This document shows positions 1 to 8,497 of a stretch of 64,000 nucleotides of DNA, one piece after another. The notes under the pieces are model-generated. The model saw nothing but the letters and a program-made list of their open reading frames with translations. It was not told the origin of the DNA and ran no database searches. Position 1 is the first letter of the stretch. Each line of letters begins with the position of its first letter. Origin of the DNA: Tumebacillus_A lipolyticus. Lineage in GTDB: Bacteria > Bacillota > Bacilli > Tumebacillales > Tumebacillaceae. The stretch is taken from NCBI RefSeq assembly GCF_042682745.1, contig NZ_JBHUIO010000005.1:1327371-1391370 (forward strand), read 5' to 3'. The position numbers were made by a program, and so were the translations under genes.

Positions 1-545
1 TGCTGATAGAGTTGCTCCGCCCGCTCCACCATCGCAGCGGAAAGCGGGCCGCAGCCGCCTGCGAATCGTTCGCGCAGACGCTTAAAGCCTTGCGCCCAGT
101 TGGCCAAAGTCGGGAACTCTCCACCGCTTGGCAGCTCTCGCTTCATTTTGCGCACGACGCTTGTGAAGATGCGGGTGGCGCGATCCTCTTCTCCCTCTGC
201 GGACAGCGGAGTTCCTGGGCGCACGCGCTCCAAGAGCAGCGCCCCGAGCTGCCGATCGGCAGCGAAACACCGGACAAACCCCTTCCCATCAAAATGCTCG
301 ATCGCATCGATCTCCCGGTTCAACTCCTCATTCGGCACGCTCAGCTTGAGGACCACTTCCCGCCCGCTGCGATCGACCGCCTGTAGCACCACGTTGTAGG
401 TCAGGTTGGGGAAAGGAGCTTGCACTTCGATCTGAAAGCGCCGTTCACAGCTGGCGATCACCTCCGCCAACCGAGAGATCCAGTCGGCGCCCCGCTCGCC
501 ATGCACGCCGCTGATCGTGTGTGCCAGGTGTGGGGGTAAAATCAT
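1..545 (-). CDS. Partial APH(6)-like aminoglycoside/hydroxyurea kinase family protein
   Basis: This leftward reading frame starts at an ATG at 545, preceded by a good GGAGGTG ribosome binding site, and runs off the left edge without a stop. About 181 residues are visible. They look like the N-lobe of a protein-kinase-like small-molecule phosphotransferase: a beta-rich start (EVQAPFPNLTYNVVLQAV), then a putative ATP-binding lysine in VVLKLSVPNEE followed by the helix ELNREIDAIEHF. This arrangement resembles the streptomycin 6-kinase/hydroxyurea kinase family. The catalytic loop that would confirm a kinase lies outside the window, so substrate and activity are unknown. The coding call is secure; the family call is moderate. 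Confidence 0.7.
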   Translation of the reverse strand, partial: MILPPHLAHTISGVHGERGADWISRLAEVIASCERRFQIEVQAPFPNLTYNVVLQAVDRSGREVVLKLSVPNEELNREIDAIEHFDGKGFVRCFAADRQLGALLLERVRPGTPLSAEGEEDRATRIFTSVVRKMKRELPSGGEFPTLANWAQGFKRLRERFAGGCGPLSAAMVERAEQLYQ

Positions 546-565
546 CCTGTCCACCTCCATGATCA

Positions 566-597
566 GAAAAAGCCCTTGTCCTGCAAGGGCTTTTGTC
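566..597 (-). terminator. Rho-independent terminator after the metallopeptidase-like gene
   Basis: GCCCTTG and CAAGGGC arms form a hairpin with A-run and T-run on both sides, so it can act in either direction. It lies just past the stop of the leftward gene ending at 604. Confidence 0.8.
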
Positions 598-603
598 TGT
601 TCA

Positions 604-2283
604 TTATACTTTAAAGTAGTCCTCAATTATCTCCACATTGCCCCATTCCGGGAATTTTACCGGAGGGATCATCGATTCCATCTCGGCCAGCGCTTTGAGC
701 TGATAAGGATCGCGGAATGGCAACAATCGCTTCAGATCGTCAGGCACTTTCGCTTCAAAGTCTGTCGGTTGTATCCCTCGAAGCACGATCGCCGCCTGAA
801 GCGGATCTTTCTCCAGCAAATTGAGCGTCTTCGCTGGATCGCTTAAAAACTCCATGCTCATCGACATCACTTCTGTGTTTCCTGAATCGTAATATTTTGC
901 CGAGTAGTTTTTCGTTGCGGGCATCTCCCCTTTAAACTTTGCCTCATCCCCAAATTCTTGATCTAAAAAGCTTGGGAAAAGCGGGTTGATCTTTTCTAAC
1001 ACATCTCGATGATCCCCTTTGTCCACCGCATTTTGATGCCTCATCCGCAGCAGGTCTTGGATGTCCAACCAGACGTCTGTCGGCAGAAAATATTCGAGTT
1101 GGTGTCCAATCTCGTGCACGATGACCGCAATCTTCTCTTTAAATGCGATGTCAATCTGCCGAGTGCTGCGATTGGAGTAGGCGCGGAATCCTGCGAGATC
1201 GCTCAATTTTAAATGGCGAAGCGCCTCCAGCTTGGACGGGTCTTTGTTCACGACGACGTTGGGAACAGGAACTTTCTCCAGTTGGCCGCTTTCCACCATG
1301 TTGATGATCTTGACAAACGCTTGGACGATGCGATCTTTCGTGTCATTATCGACTGACGAACCATCCTGACTGTCATAGTTTGGCGGAAACCAGTTCGGCG
1401 CACTTGGATTGCTTACCGCTCTCACCTTGTCATCGACCGCGCCCGATAGGATGTCCTGAATCACATCCATGTTTAATAGATGATCTGTGAGCGCCTTTTT
1501 CTCATCAGGGTCTAATTCGCGGAGCTGGTTTTTGCTTTCGTGGCGATCGAGGTACGCTCTGGCAGCCGCTCGATAATCGATCGCTCGATTCCCATGATCC
1601 GCATCTGTGAGCGCTTCGCGCAGTTCAGGGTTATTGATTCGCGTCTCATCCAACAATAAGCCCAGCCGTGCGTTGCGCACCGCAGCTTCCACGGTGCTCT
1701 CCACGTTGGTCATCACGAGGTCCAGATCATATTGCTGTTGGATCCCAGGCGTGGCCTGCCACAGGTTTCTCGTTTCAACCATCACTTTGTCGCGAAGCAT
1801 CTGCAATCCGATCTCATCTTTGAAGGGCACTGCGAGGATCGCCTTTAAAATCGCCTGCTTCGCAACCTGGATCAACGTTTGCGGAGGGACTGCCATATTG
1901 ACATTTGAAGCAAATACCAGCAAAAAGTGTTCGATCGCATTGAAGATCTCATCTTCTTGATACATATTGGATTCTTCGCCAGCCATCGTGCTAAAGCGGC
2001 GGGCCAATAGCGTTTCGACCGAATCGGGTGTTTCACCCGGCTTTTTGTTCAATTGAATCGGCGTAGCGGGAAGCCCTGCCGAGGCAGAATACATCATCTG
2101 CCGATTGCGCAACATCTGCATCACCGCTTGATTGCCGACCGCCTTTTGCATTTGGAGAATTCGGTTGGCCGTCATTCCACCACCCTGAAGCGAGAGGGTG
2201 GGCGCCTGCGCTCGTTGGACTGTATTATTTGGGGTGGAGCGATCATTTGTTGCCATGCTCTGCTTCTGTTGAAAGCGACCCAT
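604..2283 (-). CDS. Orphan HExxH metallopeptidase-like protein with eCIS-cargo-type N-terminus
   Basis: The 559-residue protein starts at an ATG 7 nt after a GGAAAGGAAG site. Residues 41-60 contain the motif LQMQKAVGNQAVMQML, which resembles the short 'LQR-AGN-AV' segment at the N-terminus of DUF4157/eCIS-associated cargo proteins. The middle is mostly helical. Near residue 390 lies VHEIGHQLE, a zinc-binding HExxH, and about 70 residues later NTEVMSMSMEFL offers a glutamate as third ligand. That HExxH...TEVMSM layout is also seen in metallopeptidase domains attached to phage head proteins. There is no signal peptide or membrane segment. No injection-system genes are nearby, so it would be an orphan effector, or a toxin of unknown target. 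The protease fold is likely; the delivery role is inference. Confidence 0.75.
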   Translation of the reverse strand: MGRFQQKQSMATNDRSTPNNTVQRAQAPTLSLQGGGMTANRILQMQKAVGNQAVMQMLRNRQMMYSASAGLPATPIQLNKKPGETPDSVETLLARRFSTMAGEESNMYQEDEIFNAIEHFLLVFASNVNMAVPPQTLIQVAKQAILKAILAVPFKDEIGLQMLRDKVMVETRNLWQATPGIQQQYDLDLVMTNVESTVEAAVRNARLGLLLDETRINNPELREALTDADHGNRAIDYRAAARAYLDRHESKNQLRELDPDEKKALTDHLLNMDVIQDILSGAVDDKVRAVSNPSAPNWFPPNYDSQDGSSVDNDTKDRIVQAFVKIINMVESGQLEKVPVPNVVVNKDPSKLEALRHLKLSDLAGFRAYSNRSTRQIDIAFKEKIAVIVHEIGHQLEYFLPTDVWLDIQDLLRMRHQNAVDKGDHRDVLEKINPLFPSFLDQEFGDEAKFKGEMPATKNYSAKYYDSGNTEVMSMSMEFLSDPAKTLNLLEKDPLQAAIVLRGIQPTDFEAKVPDDLKRLLPFRDPYQLKALAEMESMIPPVKFPEWGNVEIIEDYFKV

Positions 2284-2414
2284 CGCGCAGCTTCCTTTCC
2301 TGATTTGACATTATATGAATAAACTTTAAATTTTGTTATTCCGTTTTCATTATCATATAATATTTTTCGATAATTTGCCTACAAGCTGATCGAGCTTCCC
2401 GATCATCCGCGCGT

Positions 2415-2449
2415 AAAAAAGAGACCTCGTGGTGCACTGAGGTCTCTTC
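2415..2449 (-). terminator. Terminator of the MFS transporter gene
   Basis: GAGACCTC and GAGGTCTC arms with a 10-nt loop are followed on the minus strand by a run of six T. It lies directly after the stop at 2468. Confidence 0.85.
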
Positions 2450-2467
2450 GCGCAGATTATCAAGCTC

Positions 2468-3844
2468 TCACGAGGCGGATGGGGAACGATTTGACCCCCG
2501 AGGCAAACGAAAAGCTGCCACGAGGCTCAACAGGATGATCACCACTTGCAACCCGAGAACTGCCGAGATGCTGATCTCCTGACTTGTGCCGAGCGAATGG
2601 AAGATCGCCAGAATCGCGCCGCCCAGACCGACGACAACGCCTGGCGTGAAAGCGTCTGCAAACTGCAGGCTGGCAGACACCTCTCCTTCCGAGCCTGGCT
2701 CCGCATAGCGAAAGGCGATCGCTCCGCTCGTCGGATGGGCGAGGCCGATTCCGAAGCCGGCGATGATCTGACCTGCCAGCGCCAAAAACAGGTTGATGCT
2801 CGGCACCCAAACGTTGATCGACATGCCGACCAACATCAGCAGCACCCCGACCAGCACGCGCGTCCGCCTGCCTTTCCCCTGATCCCGCGCATCGATCCGC
2901 GCTTGGATCGCCGCCGCCGCCGACCAGCTGAGCGCAGCCGAAGCGACGATCAGCCCGGCCATGTCGGTCGCATACCCTTTCACCTCGGTGAGCGCGAGCA
3001 CGAGATACGTTTCCATCGCGACATAGCAGGCCATGAACAGACCGCGCGACGCGAGGATCGCAGGCAGCCCAGAACGCGCGCGGAACGTTCCTTTCGGAAG
3101 CAGTCGGAGCAAAGGGATCACCATGATCAACAGTCCGACAGCTGACAGCACGATGCCGACGATCTGCGGCAACATGCCCAGGCCGGTCAGCAGCAAACCC
3201 GTCCCGATGGTCAGAGCCAGTGCCAGCCACGCCCGCGCATTCCCGGTGCTCTGCTGGTTGCCGGTTCCGGTCAGGCGAAGGAACACGGGAAGCGTCAACA
3301 CTGCCGCCAAGAACAAAAAGGGCAGAATGCCCCAGAAGACGAATCGCCAAGAGATATGTTGCGCCACCACGCCTGCCACATAAGGGCCGACCAGCGCGGG
3401 CAGCACGTAGGCGCTGGAGAACACCGCAAGCATCCTGGAGCGCAACCGATCCGGATAGCTGACCGAAATGCTCGTATAGACGCAGGTGACGAGCGCACCC
3501 GAGCCAAAGCCTTGCAGAGCGCGCGCTAGGATCAGCACCGTCATGTTCGAAGCGATCGCCCCCGCGACGATGCCGATGATGAACAGCAAGAGCGAAATCG
3601 TAAACGGCTTAGCCAGACCGCGCTTGTCGATCTGTTGGCCGACAACCATCGTCCCGAGGATCTGCGCCAACAGATACCCGCTGAAAATCCATCCATATAG
3701 CTCAATCCCATGCAGATCATTCGCGATCTTAGGCGCGACTGTCGTCACCGCCAACCCTTCAAACGCGACCGCCATCACGACCAAGATGATTCCGATGGTC
3801 AAGCTGCGAAATTTTCCACTCCAAATCCCTTCCGTTTCCACCAT
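2468..3844 (-). CDS. MFS drug-efflux-type transporter
   Basis: A 458-residue integral membrane protein of the major facilitator superfamily with about 12-14 hydrophobic helices. The first helix region (VVMAVAFEGLAVTTVAPKIA) and the motif GTMVVGQQIDKRGLAKP, equivalent to MFS motif A between helices 2 and 3, are typical of multidrug/H+ antiporters of the DHA type. The ATG is preceded by AGGTAAAGGTGG. It is divergently transcribed from the HTH regulator at 4039, with overlapping promoters, which suggests that the regulator controls it. The substrate cannot be told from sequence. Confidence 0.88.
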   Translation of the reverse strand: MVETEGIWSGKFRSLTIGIILVVMAVAFEGLAVTTVAPKIANDLHGIELYGWIFSGYLLAQILGTMVVGQQIDKRGLAKPFTISLLLFIIGIVAGAIASNMTVLILARALQGFGSGALVTCVYTSISVSYPDRLRSRMLAVFSSAYVLPALVGPYVAGVVAQHISWRFVFWGILPFLFLAAVLTLPVFLRLTGTGNQQSTGNARAWLALALTIGTGLLLTGLGMLPQIVGIVLSAVGLLIMVIPLLRLLPKGTFRARSGLPAILASRGLFMACYVAMETYLVLALTEVKGYATDMAGLIVASAALSWSAAAAIQARIDARDQGKGRRTRVLVGVLLMLVGMSINVWVPSINLFLALAGQIIAGFGIGLAHPTSGAIAFRYAEPGSEGEVSASLQFADAFTPGVVVGLGGAILAIFHSLGTSQEISISAVLGLQVVIILLSLVAAFRLPRGSNRSPSAS

Positions 3845-3922
3845 GAAAAAACCACCTTTACCTAAAGAAGCTTCGGATCGAGAAGTAGAAATACTTTCTA
3901 AATCTTTTTCTTTATAAACGTC

Positions 3923-3967
3923 ATGGTAGAGCTTGAAATTGATTTTGTCAAGATTTTTCTTTATAAT
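3923..3967. promoter_or_regulatory. Overlapping divergent promoters between MFS gene and regulator
   Basis: On the plus strand TTGATT (3939-3944) and TATAAT (3962-3967) are 17 nt apart. On the minus strand TTGACA (3946-3951) and TACCAT (3923-3928) are also 17 nt apart. The two -35 boxes interleave, so one bound regulator could block both directions. Confidence 0.65.
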
Positions 3968-4038
3968 GTAGCCGAAGAGAATGATTGGACTGAGCTTTGC
4001 TGTTCTCCATCATGTTCGATAAAGGATGCGGAAAGATC

Positions 4039-4689
4039 ATGACACGTGAGAAGCCAGAAAAGAAATCAAACCCTCGCACGCGGCAGGAGATCATTCGTCT
4101 GCTCAAACAGGAGGGTTCATTAGATGCGACCGCCCTCGCCAACCAGCTCAGCGTCTCTGGGATGGCGGTTCGCCAACATCTTTATGCGTTAGAAGCGGAC
4201 GGGCTGATCAGCTACCAGGAGGAAGCGCGCGCGGTCGGCCGACCGGCCAAGCTGTGGCAATTGACAGCAGCTGCCAACAGCTTTTTTCCGGAAGGCTATG
4301 CGGAGTTGACGCTCACCCTGCTCCGCTCCGTCTTAGAAGCTTTTGGCGATGCGGGCTTAGAACAGCTGCTCGAAGTTCGCAATCAGAAGCAGATCGCTGC
4401 CTACCGGAACGCGATGCCAGCGAATGGCTCCTTGCAGGAGCGACTGCAAGTGCTCGCCGAGCTGCGCACAAGCGAGGGCTACATGGCCGACCTGCAGACA
4501 GAGCGCGCCGATCACTACCTGTTGATCGAAAAACACTGCCCGATCTGCACGGCCGCCGCTGCCTGCGCAGGGCTGTGCAACAAAGAGATCGAGCTGTTTC
4601 AAGCGGTGCTCGGCGAAGATGTCACGATCGAGCGGATCGAGCACATCATCGCCGGTCAAAAGCGGTGCGTCTACCAGATTACGGGGTAA
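4039..4689 (+). CDS. HTH repressor with C-terminal cysteine cluster (SufR-like architecture)
   Basis: The chosen start is the ATG at 4039 after GGAAAG; upstream TTG and ATG codons lack a ribosome binding site. The N-terminal ~80 residues form a winged helix (TRQEIIRLLKQEG, then LANQLSVSGMAVRQHLYAL) of the ArsR/DeoR-like type that reads 'GRPAKLW' in the wing. The C-terminal third has CPICTAAAACAGLC plus a cysteine near the end (KRCVYQ), a spacing similar to that of SufR-like regulators that bind an Fe-S cluster. It probably senses redox or iron-sulfur state, and likely represses the divergent MFS gene and itself. The cofactor is inference. Confidence 0.8.
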   Translation: MTREKPEKKSNPRTRQEIIRLLKQEGSLDATALANQLSVSGMAVRQHLYALEADGLISYQEEARAVGRPAKLWQLTAAANSFFPEGYAELTLTLLRSVLEAFGDAGLEQLLEVRNQKQIAAYRNAMPANGSLQERLQVLAELRTSEGYMADLQTERADHYLLIEKHCPICTAAAACAGLCNKEIELFQAVLGEDVTIERIEHIIAGQKRCVYQITG

Positions 4690-5020
4690 GCACCTTGTGA
4701 AGTCGGCAGGCAGCCACCTCGGTCAAAAACGGCGCAGGAGATGACAGAGGTCGTTCCTTCTCTGTCAAACGGGACAAGATTTGAAGACTCGGTTTTCAAT
4801 TGGAAGCGATGCGACCATAGTCTGGTGATCAACCAGGCTATGTTTTTTTGTTGCACCAAGTTCGCACCATCCGCGGCGACTGGCAGAAAGCGTCGTGTCT
4901 CGCTGGTTGAAGCTCATCTTCGCACACAAGTTCAAAAATGTTTCAAATCGCTGTCGTATTCTGAAAGAGTACAAGTTCACCGTTCCTTAGCTCACGAACA
5001 GAAAGGGTGTCCTTCTTCTC
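4690..5020. other. Intergenic region with a terminator-like hairpin
   Basis: No convincing gene. A short inverted repeat (GACAGAG/CTCTGTC, about 4743-4768) is followed by a strong hairpin described separately. The remainder probably carries the promoter of the chemoreceptor gene, but no clear -35/-10 pair stands out. Confidence 0.5.
4815..4850 (+). terminator. Rho-independent terminator
   Basis: Arms CATAGTCTGGT and ACCAGGCTATG around a GATCA loop are followed by seven T. It would end transcription from the HTH regulator gene, about 130 nt after its stop. Confidence 0.75.
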
Positions 5021-6541
5021 ATGCAAGACAAGAAAAATAAACTGATGCTCCTCTTGTCAGGTACGGCAGTTCTGCTAAATGTACTGATTTTCACCGTAAC
5101 CCGACTCTTCGATCCGTTCCATCATGCGGTCGGCCACGGAACCGGATTGGAAAAAACCTCTTTCCTGCTCGGGGGACAAAATGCGCTTTTCTTGCTGCCT
5201 TTTGTTTTCTTTTTGGCGGGTGTCTACTCATTTTTCCGCAATCGAGAGCATCCCCTGTTGCCTTGGATCAATGCGCTTACCCTGACTTTCGCCAGCTTTT
5301 CGATGATCAGCGGCAGCGGTGGTGCTGTCGAGTTTCACTTTTCGATCTTTATGGTGATCGCCGCAGCCGCCTATTATGAAAACGTACGAATTATCTCGAT
5401 GATGACCGGTCTCTTTGCCATTCAACATCTGCTCGGGTTTTTTGTCACCCCTCAGCTCGTGTTCGGCACAGATCAATATTCCTTCCTCATGCTGCTCATT
5501 CATGCGATGTTCCTGATCCTGACCTCCAGCGCAACGATCTTGCAGATTCACTCGAAGCGAAAGATTACAGCGCAGCTGGAAGCGGAGAAACAGCGCAAAG
5601 CAAACAACCTCTACGATCTGATTCGCGATGTAAAATCGTTGTCCGATCACATCCGCTCCACCTCGCGCGTTGTTTCTTCCAAATCGGAAACGAATGTGCA
5701 GACCAACCAAGAGATGCGTCACGCTTTCAAAGAGGTCACCGCCGGACTGGAAAACCAGATCGTTTCGATCGAGCAGATGGAGGCCAATCTGCAAAACATC
5801 GATCGCTCGATTCAAACCGCTCTTGAGTCATCAGAAGAGCTGATGGGAAATGCGGACATCACGGGACAGGCGATGTCGGCAAGCCAGCAGAAGGTGATCG
5901 GGTTACAGGCGCACAACCAACAGATCTTGCAGGCGATGGCGAGCATCGTTTTGACGATGGGCACGCTCAAACAATCGGCCGCCCGAGCGCAGGGAATGAG
6001 CAACATGATTCAGCAGGTGGCCGACCAGACCAATCTGCTTGCCTTGAACGCTTCCATCGAGGCGGCAAGGGCGGGTGAGCACGGTGCAAGCTTCGCTGTC
6101 GTTGCCAGCGAGATTCGCAAGCTGTCTGCACAAAGCCGCTTCGCCGCCGAAGAAATTCAGTCGATCATGTCGACCATTCATCAGGAGAGCGAAATCAATT
6201 TCGCACAGGTGGAGCGCGGACAGGAAGTGGCCAAGCGGTCGGCCGCAGATGTCGATGCGTTCGCCGACGATTTCAACCAGATGCACCGGCTGATCGACCA
6301 ACTGCTCCACTATATCTTGACGATGAATCGAATGATGGGCGCGATCAAAACGGATTCTTCCTCCGTCGCCAGCGAAATGAACGAAATCGCAGCGGTCATC
6401 GAGGAAGAGATGGCCGCGATGGAAGAGCTCTCGGCGATGAGCGACAGTCAGATCACAGCTGCGGAACAGGTTGATGAGGAGCTGTCCAACTTGTGCAAGC
6501 TGAGCGATGAACTGCAAGAGCAGATGGCAGACGCTGATTGA
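5021..6541 (+). CDS. Methyl-accepting chemotaxis protein with multi-helix membrane N-terminus
   Basis: This 506-residue protein has about six hydrophobic helices in its first ~180 residues and no large extracellular loop. Charged linker helices and a long coiled coil follow. The signalling hairpin tip is near residues 331-355 (VADQTNLLALNASIEAARAG), almost identical to the family consensus that contacts CheA and CheW. No PAS or Cache sensor is visible, so it may sense a membrane-linked signal such as redox or energy state. It is monocistronic, with a terminator after the gene. The ATG has only a weak upstream AAAGGGTG. Confidence 0.9.
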   Translation: MQDKKNKLMLLLSGTAVLLNVLIFTVTRLFDPFHHAVGHGTGLEKTSFLLGGQNALFLLPFVFFLAGVYSFFRNREHPLLPWINALTLTFASFSMISGSGGAVEFHFSIFMVIAAAAYYENVRIISMMTGLFAIQHLLGFFVTPQLVFGTDQYSFLMLLIHAMFLILTSSATILQIHSKRKITAQLEAEKQRKANNLYDLIRDVKSLSDHIRSTSRVVSSKSETNVQTNQEMRHAFKEVTAGLENQIVSIEQMEANLQNIDRSIQTALESSEELMGNADITGQAMSASQQKVIGLQAHNQQILQAMASIVLTMGTLKQSAARAQGMSNMIQQVADQTNLLALNASIEAARAGEHGASFAVVASEIRKLSAQSRFAAEEIQSIMSTIHQESEINFAQVERGQEVAKRSAADVDAFADDFNQMHRLIDQLLHYILTMNRMMGAIKTDSSSVASEMNEIAAVIEEEMAAMEELSAMSDSQITAAEQVDEELSNLCKLSDELQEQMADAD

Positions 6542-6618
6542 TCGCCTCGCTGAACCGACTTCTCACGTCTCGATGGAGCACCGCTTGAAAACATGGCAGA
6601 CTCGATTGCTCAACGTCA

Positions 6619-6655
6619 GAGAGGAGCCCTCCATTATGGATGGCTCCTCTTTTAT
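6619..6655 (+). terminator. Terminator after the chemoreceptor gene
   Basis: GAGGAGCC and GGCTCCTC arms enclose a second small repeat (TCCATTATGGA) and are followed by TTTTA. Confidence 0.8.
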
Positions 6656-6793
6656 GTGCAGAATGCGATCTGACAGAGCTTGCGTTCCGTGCGGGCCAGC
6701 TGGGAAGGATACCGACCGCCCCACGAGAAGTAGTACGGAGATACAATTCTATGAAAAACCCATATCGAGGCGTGACCGAAACGGGGTGCAGAT

Positions 6794-8458
6794 ATGATCG
6801 ATTATCAGCAGATCAATATGGAGCAAAACGCGATTCTAAAGCGCTACCTGCCTTTGCTCAACTGCGAACTACATACGGTGGATGACTTGCAAAATTGGTT
6901 GCGAGATACGTCCCGGTTGCAAGAGGCGATTGCGGAGACCTTGTCTGGGCACTACCTGGACTATCAATTGGACTTGAACAACGAGCAGAAACGCAACATA
7001 TTTCTCTACGATCAGCAGGTCGTTCGACCCCTGCTAGACAAACTCGGCGGTCTGCTCACTACCAAGATGCTGAGTCTTGATTTCCTTCATGAGCTCGACC
7101 CCTCGCAATACGGTTCCTATCTGGCAAGCAAACGCAACGCTCGCACCCTTTATGCAGTGGAAAATGAACAGCGTCTGCGGGAGGAAGAGTCGCTCAAAGC
7201 TGACTATCTGCACCTCTACAGCCAGCCCATCGTGCTCTGGGAAGGCACCGCGACCACAGTCGCTGAGATGGACATCTGGTTGCGCAGTGCTGACCGCGAC
7301 ATTCGAAAACGCGCGTGGGCCGCGATCCAAGAAGCCCGACGACCGTTTCAAGACGAGATTGAAAGTGTGTTCGATTCCTTGCTACAAGTCAGACACGACA
7401 TTGCGATCGGGGCGGGCTTTTCCAACTATCGAGACTATGTCTTTCAGAGTTTGGAGCGAGAGTATACTCCACAGGAACTTTTCATACTCCACGAATCTCT
7501 CCAACACTACATCCTTCCACTGAAAAGACATATCGAGGACGAACACCGACGCGCACTCGGTTGTCCCGACTACCGCCCGTGGGATACGCTTGGCACACCT
7601 CAGAACACCTCCCCAGTCACAAGCTCCCCAGACCCGCACATCCTACTCGACCAGATCGACGCGGTGCTAGATGCCGTAGACCCTTCCTTCGCACAGATTT
7701 TCCGACAAGTTCGAGAGCGCGGCAGCTATGATCTCGCGGCACGTCCAGAAAAAGCGGCCGGGCAATTTTGCATTCCGTTGCCTGTCAGCAGAACGTCTTT
7801 TCTGTATTTGAATTTGACCGGAGGGCCGCAAGACCCGATGTTTTTGTTACACGAGATAGGTCACTGCATTCATCAGACGTTATGCCACCCACTCCCGCTC
7901 ACGCATCACAAGCAACTACCGAATGAAACTGCCGAACTGGCAGCTCTGACGATGGAACTGCTCTGTTTTGATTGCTTAGACATCGTGTACCCGCAACAGT
8001 CGAAAAAAGCCAAGCGCGACCACTTGATCAACATCCTGTACCTGCTGACCTCCGGCGGGATGATCGACAGCTTCCAGCACTGGCTGTACGAGAACCCTCA
8101 GCACACACCTGAAGAGCGCGCTGCCCGGTTCCAGACGCTGACCTATGCATACAACGGCATCCTCGACATGGACGGATACCATGAGGAGATGGCAAACCAA
8201 TGGCGCTATCTCCGACACCTGTTCCAATTTCCGTTCTATTATATCGAGTACGTCATCGCCCAAGTCGGTGCCTTGCAGATCTGGTACAACTATCGCCAAG
8301 ACCCGGCAGGCACGTTGCAACGCTTCAAATATGCCCTCAGTCTGGGGCGCACCTGTTCCGTTCGCGAGGTCTATGAAGCTGCTGGTGTCCGCTTCTCATT
8401 TGAACCCGAAGCGATGCGAAAGATTGCGGAACTGCTGGAAGAGGAACTCAAAGTCTAA
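6794..8458 (+). CDS. M3-family oligoendopeptidase (PepF/thimet-like)
   Basis: The 554-residue protein carries LLHEIGHCIHQ near residue 353, the HExxH zinc site of M3 peptidases, and about 25 residues later NETAELAALTMELL, which supplies the third ligand glutamate. The C-terminal part (GYHEEMANQWRYL, then FYYIEYVIAQVGALQIWYNY) matches the substrate-binding end of PepF-type enzymes. It is cytosolic, with no signal peptide, and would cut short peptides. It converges on the RiPP-associated exporter gene. A part in leader or peptide turnover is possible but not shown. Confidence 0.9.
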   Translation: MIDYQQINMEQNAILKRYLPLLNCELHTVDDLQNWLRDTSRLQEAIAETLSGHYLDYQLDLNNEQKRNIFLYDQQVVRPLLDKLGGLLTTKMLSLDFLHELDPSQYGSYLASKRNARTLYAVENEQRLREEESLKADYLHLYSQPIVLWEGTATTVAEMDIWLRSADRDIRKRAWAAIQEARRPFQDEIESVFDSLLQVRHDIAIGAGFSNYRDYVFQSLEREYTPQELFILHESLQHYILPLKRHIEDEHRRALGCPDYRPWDTLGTPQNTSPVTSSPDPHILLDQIDAVLDAVDPSFAQIFRQVRERGSYDLAARPEKAAGQFCIPLPVSRTSFLYLNLTGGPQDPMFLLHEIGHCIHQTLCHPLPLTHHKQLPNETAELAALTMELLCFDCLDIVYPQQSKKAKRDHLINILYLLTSGGMIDSFQHWLYENPQHTPEERAARFQTLTYAYNGILDMDGYHEEMANQWRYLRHLFQFPFYYIEYVIAQVGALQIWYNYRQDPAGTLQRFKYALSLGRTCSVREVYEAAGVRFSFEPEAMRKIAELLEEELKV

Positions 8459-8460
8459 AA

Positions 8461-8497
8461 AGAACAGGCTTCCAAATTGGAGGCCTGTCCCTTTTTC
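8461..8497. terminator. Bidirectional terminator between convergent genes
   Basis: ACAGGCTTCC and GGAGGCCTGT arms lie between T-runs on both strands, serving the M3 peptidase gene from the left and the MFS gene from the right. Confidence 0.85.

Noticed and set aside
4743..4768. Riboswitch upstream of the chemoreceptor gene
   Set aside because: Only a small GACAGAG/CTCTGTC repeat is present; no known riboswitch core was recognised.
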